From: an uncultured Cellvibrionales bacterium
Lineage (GTDB): Bacteria > Pseudomonadota > Gammaproteobacteria > Pseudomonadales > Cellvibrionaceae
Assembly (NCBI GenBank): GCA_913020115.1
Contig: CAJWBQ010000005.1
Coordinates: 62,001 to 126,000, forward strand
Length of the DNA stretch: 64,000 nucleotides
Direction of reading: 5' to 3'
Positions within the stretch are counted from its first letter, which is position 1. Each line of letters starts with the position of its first letter. The notes under the pieces are model-generated. The model was not told the DNA's origin and did not search any database. It saw nothing but the letters and a program-made list of their open reading frames with translations. Shown piece by piece: positions 1-6,844 of this stretch. The translations under genes were made by a program, and so were the position numbers.

Positions 1-111
1 CCCATTTTTTGCAGTACATAAAATCCCTATTAGAAGACCCTTTTAGGCTATTGCTTTGAGAGCAAGCTATTGCGCTCGCCTTTTAACTCCCTTTTAAACA
101 GAGAATATATT

Positions 112-1266
112 ATGACCCAAGCAAGCCAAGCTAAGCTGGAAGAGACAGAGCTGTTTCGCGACTCGGTGCTACGTGCTCTAGAACAAGAGATAGCGCCAAG
201 CTTTGAAGCCTGGGAGAAAGCAGGTCAAGTACCGCGCGAACTTTGGAATACATTGGGTAGCGCAGGCATGCTGTGCGTAGACTTTCCTGAGCAGTATGGT
301 GGTGCCGGAGCGGGTTTTGGCGTTGCCCAAATGATTGTCGAAGAGTTGTCTCGCCTAGGCTATGGCGGTATTGCTTCTGGTTACAATATACATGCGAATA
401 TCGTAGCTCCCTATATCCTTCACCTCGGGAGTGAACAGCAGAAGCAATACTGGCTGCCGCAAATGGTTAGCGGTGAGGTCGTAGGCTGCATGGGTATGAC
501 TGAACCGGGTGCTGGCAGTGATCTTGCCTCCTTGCGAACCGCGGCTGTTCGGGACGGTGATGACTACATTATCAATGGTTCCAAAACATTTATTACCAAC
601 GGAATCAACGCGGATCTGGCAATTGTTGCTGCCAAAACGGATACAAAAGCCGGGGCGAAAGGAGTTTCTCTTTTCTTAGTAGATGCTCATTTGCCGGGTT
701 TTTCCCGAGGAAAAGCAATTGAAAAAATTGGCCAGCACAGCAGTGATACTGCTGAGTTATTTTTTGAAGACTTACGTGTGCCTGCTAGTGCCTTGCTGGG
801 TGAAGAGGGCATGGGTTTTATGCATATGATGCAAGAACTCTGTCGCGAACGTCTTGGGTGTGCGGTGCAGGCGGTGGGGCAAGCTCAAGGCGCCATGGAA
901 ATCACGGTGAACTATGTGAAAGATCGACGCGCTTTCGGTCAGAGTCTCGGCGAATTCCAAAACACTCGCTTCAAGCTGGCGGGGGTTCGCGCTGAGATCG
1001 AAACCTGCCGAGCTTACGCAAATCAATGTATTGAGAAATACCTGGCTGGAACCATGAGCTCAGAAGAAGCAGCTATAGTGAAGTTGAGCTGCACTGAAAT
1101 GCAGTGTCGTGTGGTCAACGAATGCTTGCAGCTGTTTGGCGGATACGGATATACCGCTGAGTATCCAATTTCCCGCTTCTATGTAGATGCCCGCGTTCAG
1201 ACTATTTACGGGGGCACCTCCGAAATTATGAAAGAACTTATTGCTCGGTCAGTGCTGGGTAAATAG
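112..1266 (+). CDS. acyl-CoA dehydrogenase, LCAD-like
   Basis: FAD-dependent alpha,beta-dehydrogenation of an acyl-CoA, passing electrons to ETF in the cytoplasm. The 384-aa product has the full fold: the flavin/substrate loop GMTEPGAGSD near residue 128, SKTFITNG near 157, the arginine-rich DRRAFGQ stretch and C-terminal IYGGTSEIMKE. Medium/short-chain enzymes have Glu in that last motif (YEGT); here it is YGGT. The likely catalytic base is instead Glu246 in QELCRERL, as in long-chain and isovaleryl-type enzymes. The ATG at 112 is preferred because a TTG at 70 would only add an unconserved leader. It stands alone, with a convergent lipoprotein gene 7 nt downstream. Substrate chain length is not deducible. 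Confidence 0.9.
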   Translation: MTQASQAKLEETELFRDSVLRALEQEIAPSFEAWEKAGQVPRELWNTLGSAGMLCVDFPEQYGGAGAGFGVAQMIVEELSRLGYGGIASGYNIHANIVAPYILHLGSEQQKQYWLPQMVSGEVVGCMGMTEPGAGSDLASLRTAAVRDGDDYIINGSKTFITNGINADLAIVAAKTDTKAGAKGVSLFLVDAHLPGFSRGKAIEKIGQHSSDTAELFFEDLRVPASALLGEEGMGFMHMMQELCRERLGCAVQAVGQAQGAMEITVNYVKDRRAFGQSLGEFQNTRFKLAGVRAEIETCRAYANQCIEKYLAGTMSSEEAAIVKLSCTEMQCRVVNECLQLFGGYGYTAEYPISRFYVDARVQTIYGGTSEIMKELIARSVLGK

Positions 1267-1273
1267 TCACTCT

Positions 1274-2575
1274 TTAAATTTTTCCCAGAACGTCCGCGGC
1301 GTCCAGTAGTTCTTCAATCAGTGCATCGTGGGCTTCATCGAAACCCTCGGCGATTTCATCATCGCCATTGCCCATCAATACCAGGCCGACATTTTTTTTA
1401 GGGTCGAAAAGCATATAGCTGTACGCACCGGGGTCTGACCCTGAGTGTCCGATAACACTACGGCCACCGCGAGTCTTTGTTGTCATCCAGAATACGCCGA
1501 CACTCAATTCCTCGTCTTGTCCGGAGTCAATCATGGGTTCCAGTAGAGTCGCTACTGATGCTTTTTCTAACACGCGTACCGCTTCTTGCTGGCCGCCACT
1601 GGCGGGCAGTTCACCTTGTTCCATAATGCTTAGTAGCAGATTGCCAAGGTCATTGGCACTGCTGCGCAGGCCGCCATCTGGCCAAGTAGAAAGCTCGTAC
1701 ACTGGCAATTCGGCCATCACTTCACTTTCATCGTCCCAAACGTGCGGTGTGGCTATATTGTTTTCGGCTAGTTCACTGCGCGTCCAGCTTGTATTGTTCA
1801 TTCCTAGCGGGGTAAAAATGTGCATGTTCGCGAAATTGGCCAAAGTGGTTCCACTTGCCGACTCGATGGTGTAACCGGCCAAGGCCGACGCGATATTACT
1901 GTATTTAAAGAGAGAGCCTGGTTCAGTGGTTAAAAAGTTGTCTGAACTCGAATAATATGTGCCCGACTCTGATAGATAACTATTGAGGAAACCCGCAAGG
2001 TCAGCCGGCGCACTTTCGTCACAGTTGCCGTCAATCAGGGCGTTGGCCAAGCTGTAGTGCTCGCCTGTTGCCTCACCAACGAAGTATGCGCATTCGTAGG
2101 CCTCTGAGTCGACGATAGTGCTGGTATGGGTAACCAAATGCCGCAGTAGCAGAGGATAAGTGTGAGGCAGCGATAGGCTTACTCTTGAGTCATTGGCCAG
2201 CAAAGTCTGCACATGATCATCGAGAGCCAGAAGCCCCTGTTCCTGTGCGCGCATTAATGCCACACCAGTAACGGCCTTACTCACGGAGCCTAGCCAGAAC
2301 GATGTGTCTGCCGTTACGGCATTCCCCAATGTTAGTTTAGTGGTGCCAAAACCCTTAGAGTAGACCACTCGATGGTCTGCAACGAGTGCCAGGGATACGC
2401 CGGGCAGCTGAAACTCTGCCATGACTTTTTCCACCGTCGTACGAATTTCCTTTTCCTGGCTTTCGATTATGTTGTCTTCCACCAACTGCATAATCTTGCT
2501 ACCACTGCCGCCACAACCGACTAATAAAAACGTGGATGCCAGCGTAACTGCAAGCGCCTGTGCTAGTGATGTCAT
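1274..2575 (-). CDS. beta-lactamase-fold serine hydrolase, lipoprotein
   Basis: Predicted class C beta-lactamase/esterase-family (PF00144) hydrolase anchored in the envelope. The 433-aa protein starts with a lipoprotein signal (LLVGC, Cys21). It has the catalytic SxxK tetrad (SVSK, Ser97 and Lys100), a YSN motif (Tyr225) and a C-terminal HSGSDPG in the place of the KTG box. Such proteins are more often esterases or D-amino-acid peptidases than antibiotic-hydrolysing enzymes, so no resistance role is inferred. It is convergent with the acyl-CoA dehydrogenase. Substrate unknown. Confidence 0.85.
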   Translation of the reverse strand: MTSLAQALAVTLASTFLLVGCGGSGSKIMQLVEDNIIESQEKEIRTTVEKVMAEFQLPGVSLALVADHRVVYSKGFGTTKLTLGNAVTADTSFWLGSVSKAVTGVALMRAQEQGLLALDDHVQTLLANDSRVSLSLPHTYPLLLRHLVTHTSTIVDSEAYECAYFVGEATGEHYSLANALIDGNCDESAPADLAGFLNSYLSESGTYYSSSDNFLTTEPGSLFKYSNIASALAGYTIESASGTTLANFANMHIFTPLGMNNTSWTRSELAENNIATPHVWDDESEVMAELPVYELSTWPDGGLRSSANDLGNLLLSIMEQGELPASGGQQEAVRVLEKASVATLLEPMIDSGQDEELSVGVFWMTTKTRGGRSVIGHSGSDPGAYSYMLFDPKKNVGLVLMGNGDDEIAEGFDEAHDALIEELLDAADVLGKI

Positions 2576-2724
2576 TGTATTTCCCTCAATATTGCCTCGT
2601 TAATAATCGGCGCTACTCTATTGGTAGAGGGTGAATAGAAACTTAACGAAACATTAACGGAAGATTAACTGAGAGAATTTGTAGGTTTTTTAGCTGGCGA
2701 GCTTGGTCACAGGGATACGTGGTG

Positions 2725-3462
2725 CTAACGATTGACGATCGCCATCCCCGTGTCAGGAGCGATTAAAGACAGGCAGTGCGCGAGTAATGTTTTGCCGATG
2801 TAGACATGCTTTTTTCCTTTGCGGATGCCACGCAATGTCTTATTGGCCGCCTCTTCTGATTTCATAGCTTGCATGTTCTTAGGGAGTTCAGACTGATGGA
2901 ATTGAGTGTCAACCAGTGGCAGAGACACTTCACAAACCTCCACCGATGACTCCTTGAGCGCCCAAGCCAAACTCAATGTGAATGAGTGTAGGGCCGACTT
3001 GGCAGCACAATAAAAGGCCTGCTTCGCCTTTGGCAAATACACTAGTCCTGTTGTCATATTAACAATGCAAGCGTTAGCTTGTGAACGTAGATGAGGTAAG
3101 AACTCAATGCACAGTTCGGCCGGTGCGGAAAAATTCAGCGACATATCGTGAGTCTTCGCCGCATTAAGGTCTTCAGGACCCGCTAGGTCTGTAGTTCGTT
3201 TGGCGCCAGCATTGTTGATCACTACGTTCAGATGCGGGAAAAACTCCACTAGTCGTTTCACCAACGCCTGACGTTGTGCCGTATCACTGACATCACAAAC
3301 TTCCGTATGCAAACCATTACATAAATTTTTGGCATACTCGAGCTTGCGCTGATTGCGGCTACAAATGATAACGGTGTTGTTTGGCTCAAGCGCTCGTGCC
3401 AGCGCTAGTCCAATGCCCTCACTGCCGCCAGTGATAAGAATAGTATCTCCAATCAATTTCAT
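2725..3462 (-). CDS. short-chain dehydrogenase/reductase (DltE-like)
   Basis: NAD(P)-dependent oxidoreductase with the classical SDR layout in 245 aa: TGGSEGIG cofactor loop near residue 12, NNAGA near 86, and the catalytic Tyr/Lys in FYCAAK near 152. N-terminal cofactor preference and substrate cannot be read from the sequence. It lies 63 nt downstream of the Crp/Fnr-type regulator in the same direction, so the pair may be one transcription unit with the regulator first. Proteins of this subgroup are often annotated DltE-like or cell-envelope SDRs, but nothing nearby supports teichoic-acid or cell-wall work. Confidence 0.85.
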   Translation of the reverse strand: MKLIGDTILITGGSEGIGLALARALEPNNTVIICSRNQRKLEYAKNLCNGLHTEVCDVSDTAQRQALVKRLVEFFPHLNVVINNAGAKRTTDLAGPEDLNAAKTHDMSLNFSAPAELCIEFLPHLRSQANACIVNMTTGLVYLPKAKQAFYCAAKSALHSFTLSLAWALKESSVEVCEVSLPLVDTQFHQSELPKNMQAMKSEEAANKTLRGIRKGKKHVYIGKTLLAHCLSLIAPDTGMAIVNR

Positions 3463-3525
3463 TACGGTTCTCTCGCTTAGATGAAAGACCTTATTTTCTT
3501 ATGAATTGAATCTAGAGACATTAAC

Positions 3526-4149
3526 CTAAGTTAATCTCAGCCTGTTTCGTATGCGTGACAGCGCGACTTCGCTTATACCCAAATAGGAGGCTATGTGGTA
3601 ATTGGGTATTTGATCGACGATTGGCGCACATTCCCGTAAAAATTTTTCATACCGTTCGGTCGCTGTCAACAGTAAAAAATCAGCTTCGCGCGCCTCTTTT
3701 TTGATCGACAGTTGTTCCAGTAAACGTATGGTAAGTGTATTCCAATCTTTATGCTGTTCTGCGAGCAAAAGCATAGACTTATACGATAGACAGAGGCATT
3801 CACAGTTCGCTAAGGCCTGCACATAGAACGCGGAAGCTTGACCCGTTGTCAATGAAGTGATGCTGCTCACCACATTGCCCGTAGCGGCAAAAGACTTGTT
3901 AAATTCTTTACCATTGGAGTGTAAATAGTAAAATCTCGCCAGTCCGGATGTTAAAAAGTAGAGCTGGCTCACTGCCTGCCCAGCTTCGATAATGCATTCG
4001 CCACGACTGAATTTTTGATAGGAGAGTAGCGGGCTGACACTATCCCAAGATTTATCAGACAGCGCCTGAAGCTTCCCTAAAGAGGTGCGTAAATCAGTTA
4101 AGTTTGAGCTCGATGGAGGTGTCGCCATGATGTTCTTTTCTGCCAGCAT
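3526..4149 (-). CDS. Crp/Fnr-family transcriptional regulator
   Basis: A 207-aa protein with an N-terminal cyclic-nucleotide-binding beta-roll (about residues 30-130, with FSRGECIIEAGQ and LYFLTSGLARFYY) and a C-terminal winged helix whose recognition helix reads YLGISEVALSRIR. No N-terminal Cys set for an Fe-S cluster is visible, so it is not an Fnr-type oxygen sensor. The effector is unknown. The ATG at 4149 has an AAGG about 9 nt upstream, while the internal ATG at 4128 lacks a clear ribosome site. It probably regulates itself and the SDR gene downstream, which is inference from position. Confidence 0.85.
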   Translation of the reverse strand: MLAEKNIMATPPSSSNLTDLRTSLGKLQALSDKSWDSVSPLLSYQKFSRGECIIEAGQAVSQLYFLTSGLARFYYLHSNGKEFNKSFAATGNVVSSITSLTTGQASAFYVQALANCECLCLSYKSMLLLAEQHKDWNTLTIRLLEQLSIKKEAREADFLLLTATERYEKFLRECAPIVDQIPNYHIASYLGISEVALSRIRNRLRLT

Positions 4150-4218
4150 AAGGGCCTTAAGTTAAGCACAAAAAGAGGCTTGACGTATAGGAAGTTGGCG
4201 ATCATAGCGCCAGAAACA

Positions 4219-5106
4219 TCAGGTATCTATATTGCCTTTTGAGTCAATCATTAGATAGCTCAGCCCCATTTCTTTCAGCCAAGCCTGTCCCTTATTGGAT
4301 CCCATTAGAAATGCGATGGTACTCGCCGCTCCTGCCACTATCGCTTGGTCCGCCATTACGCTGACTGATTGGCATTGATTAGCAGGCATACCTGTCTCAG
4401 GATTGATTATGTGACAGTAGCGATGACCATCTTTGATAAAGTAACGCTCGTAGTCCCCGCTACTCGTCAGTGCCCCTGAGGCGAGAGGTATCATGGCGAC
4501 GGGCTCGTCTTTTTGGCGTGGATGCCTGATGCCGATCAACCAAGGCGCGCCGTCGGGATGAGGGCCTATGGCGGCAATATCGCCACCGAGGTCAATGATG
4601 CCTGAGGTGATGCCCATGGTTTTGAACAAGGAAGCTGCGGCGTCGACGGCATACTCTTTCACGCAACCGCCAAAGTCCAATTCCATTCCGCCTTGATTGA
4701 AGCTTAAGGTCGGCCTGTTCCAGGTTATTTTCGACCAGCCAACGAAGCCTAAGGCCTCCATTATCTTGGCGGAAGAGGGCACGGTTCGGGATTTGAAATT
4801 CCATAGGTTTCGAAAGTACCCTGAACTCAAGTCAAATAGCCCCTCGCTGAGTTGATAGCACTGATCGGCAAAATCAATGATGCCAGAAGTTTCATCATCT
4901 ACAACGATACTGCCGCCATCTTTAGCCACTGAGTTGATCATTGCCGTGACGCTGTCATTTAAGTAGCGTGAGTATTTTTTTTCCAAACGAATAACTTCGT
5001 TTTCAGCCGCGAGGTAGCATTCATTAAATTCTGTTTGACTGCGGCAATATAATTGGAACTCACAAGGGCTGCCCATGGCCTTAAAGGCATATGTAAAAAG
5101 TTCCAT
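4219..5106 (-). CDS. apbE: FAD:protein FMN transferase (ApbE), atypical
   Basis: ApbE family: moves FMN from FAD onto a Ser/Thr of an exported protein. The 295-aa sequence has MGSPCEFQLY at the start, GGCVKEYAVD near 146, IDLGGDIAAIG near 171 and HIINPETG near 232. Two deviations are visible. The usual Mg-binding Asp of the ADAxxT motif is Gly259 (VAGAAST), although Thr263 is kept. No clear signal peptide or lipobox is present at the N-terminus, unlike many ApbE proteins. It is the last gene of a three-gene operon, 23 nt after the DUF3570 gene, its probable substrate. Family call is firm; activity is less certain because of the missing Asp. Confidence 0.85.
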   Translation of the reverse strand: MELFTYAFKAMGSPCEFQLYCRSQTEFNECYLAAENEVIRLEKKYSRYLNDSVTAMINSVAKDGGSIVVDDETSGIIDFADQCYQLSEGLFDLSSGYFRNLWNFKSRTVPSSAKIMEALGFVGWSKITWNRPTLSFNQGGMELDFGGCVKEYAVDAAASLFKTMGITSGIIDLGGDIAAIGPHPDGAPWLIGIRHPRQKDEPVAMIPLASGALTSSGDYERYFIKDGHRYCHIINPETGMPANQCQSVSVMADQAIVAGAASTIAFLMGSNKGQAWLKEMGLSYLMIDSKGNIDT

Positions 5107-5129
5107 CGTCTTACGCGAACCTCATAGCT

Positions 5130-6323
5130 CTAGAAGAATTCCATTTCGAATTTCAGCGTTAGAAGACTGAAGTCAACGAGGCCGGGAGCTTCAGTAGGGG
5201 ATTTTGAATAACTGTACTCGGCGGCCGAGCGATATTTCTTGTATCCCAGCCCAAGTGCGTAGCTACCGAATTTCTTTCGAACTTCCAAGCCTAGGCTACG
5301 TGCGCCATAGGCGGATAGCCTGTAGTCGTTCGAGTGCGATGTATTCGTGCTAGATTCAGAAAATGTATTGTCGAAAAAATTTGCCTGAGATTGAGAGTAA
5401 ACACGAATAGAGGGAATGATGGCCCAATCACGGGGCAAATTCTGGTGCCATTGAAGATCTAATGTGTGCGAGTTGACGCCCCAGCTGTCAGAGAACCAAC
5501 GATATTTCACTTTCACAGCCGCATTGGCTGCATCAACAAAATGGCGCATGTCAGTTGTCCAAGACACCGCGTGCCGAGTGTCAGGGCGACTATCGGGTAA
5601 AATATTATTCTCCACGAAGACCACCTTATAAGGATCGGAGAGAAATCCCCATTGCCTTTCATAGTTGAGGCTGGTTTGCACGATAGTAGAAGCGTTAATC
5701 ACCTGAGTCAACGTCACGCCAAACTCCTGAAGATATTTGTCCGCCGTTTGTACTCTATCTAAAAATTGTTCCGAATCAGATGGGCGAAGCTTGTCTCGTG
5801 AATAGGCAAAGGCCAGAGCAAATTCTGTTAAACCCTTATTGAGCTCTTTGTGTAGGCTAATGCCGAGATTTTTCGCTCTATAGTCATCCTCATCCGACAG
5901 GCCAGTATTGACCTGCAGTGCAAAAGATTCCCAAAAGTGTTTGTAACTAAGGGCTGTATCTGTTCGTTGATCAGCAATGGTGGCGCCGCTCATGATCTGC
6001 ACGGCTTCGCCGTCTAAACCCGGCAGGGTGAACCAAGGGGACGCGCCTGACATTTTCTCATAGGCTAGGTTAAGAGTGAATTCGCCGCGTTCGCCCATGG
6101 GTGTTAAAAGATAGAACTGGCCAATGTCTACGTCGTAGCGACCTCGGTTGGCACTCAGTGTTTTTTCTTCTTGTATGTCGTCTTCTTGATAGCTACCGGC
6201 GTGCACTTTGATCTTGGACGTTGTTGTTGGGCCTGCCGCTGATAAATGCTGGGAAATGGCGGGCAGCGCCAATGCCGAGGCTGTGAGTAAGGCCAATTTA
6301 GAGGGGTGAAGATTTTTTTTCAT
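5130..6323 (-). CDS. DUF3570 outer-membrane protein, possible flavinylation target
   Basis: A 397-aa protein with a signal peptide (about residues 1-30) and alternating beta-strand character ending in a C-terminal Phe, as expected for an outer-membrane beta-barrel. It matches the DUF3570 pattern that travels with DUF4266 and ApbE. Two MSGA[S/T] motifs are seen, at residues 91-95 and 111-115 of this start. The second, SGAT, is the form that ApbE modifies in NqrB/NqrC/RnfG-type proteins. Modification here is inference. The ATG at 6323 is chosen because AGGA sits about 6 nt upstream; a TTG two codons earlier is also open. Confidence 0.8.
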   Translation of the reverse strand: MKKNLHPSKLALLTASALALPAISQHLSAAGPTTTSKIKVHAGSYQEDDIQEEKTLSANRGRYDVDIGQFYLLTPMGERGEFTLNLAYEKMSGASPWFTLPGLDGEAVQIMSGATIADQRTDTALSYKHFWESFALQVNTGLSDEDDYRAKNLGISLHKELNKGLTEFALAFAYSRDKLRPSDSEQFLDRVQTADKYLQEFGVTLTQVINASTIVQTSLNYERQWGFLSDPYKVVFVENNILPDSRPDTRHAVSWTTDMRHFVDAANAAVKVKYRWFSDSWGVNSHTLDLQWHQNLPRDWAIIPSIRVYSQSQANFFDNTFSESSTNTSHSNDYRLSAYGARSLGLEVRKKFGSYALGLGYKKYRSAAEYSYSKSPTEAPGLVDFSLLTLKFEMEFF

Positions 6324-6368
6324 TCTCAATCCTGTGCTAAATGTATTCGAAACAAGTTTTATGCCGTG

Positions 6369-6575
6369 TTAATTGCAACCGCATCCGCCTCCGCTCACAC
6401 TGCCACCTCCGTGTGCGGCTTCCTTACTATTGTATACTTGTTTGTCTAACTGCTCGCCGAGGGCATCGTCGTTGAATGTCATTTCGGGTTTAGCCAGTTT
6501 GTCTCGTTGCCAGGGTTTCACCTCGGCACAAGCACTGATCAAGCTTGCAAATACTAACAGTGCAATCAGTTTCAT
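6369..6575 (-). CDS. DUF4266 small lipoprotein
   Basis: A 68-aa lipoprotein with signal MKLIALLVFASLISAC and the motif KPWQRDKLAKPEM after the lipidated Cys, the hallmark of DUF4266. The C-terminus is a Gly-rich tail ending GGGCGCN, with two extra cysteines that could bind metal or form a disulfide. It is the first gene of the DUF4266-DUF3570-ApbE cassette, 45 nt ahead of DUF3570. The usual thioredoxin-like gene before it is absent. The internal ATG at 6575 is preferred (GGGGA about 6 nt upstream); an ATG at 6587 would add four residues. Confidence 0.8.
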   Translation of the reverse strand: MKLIALLVFASLISACAEVKPWQRDKLAKPEMTFNDDALGEQLDKQVYNSKEAAHGGGSVSGGGCGCN

Positions 6576-6844
6576 CTGCGTCCCCATTTCCTAAACGAAT
6601 CTCTCGTCTAATATTACGGTGACTAATCGGGCTTTGTACAGTCATTAAATGTTGCTGAAATACATCTTGGCTTAGTGGGGCCGCAGCACTGAGTTGGAGT
6701 ATGGAAAGCGCTTTGGCGTCAGCATTTCGTGTTTTTAATACAGAATAGGCCGTGCATTGCTATCCCTTTCTTTATGGGTATACTCAAGTGAGTGTTAATG
6801 TTCATGCACGTTCTTCTGTTCTTCTGTTTTATGAGTAATCTTTA

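Noticed and set aside
1274..2575. Antibiotic resistance beta-lactamase
   Set aside because: SxxK and YSN are shared with esterases; the third motif is HSG, not KTG, and it is a lipoprotein.
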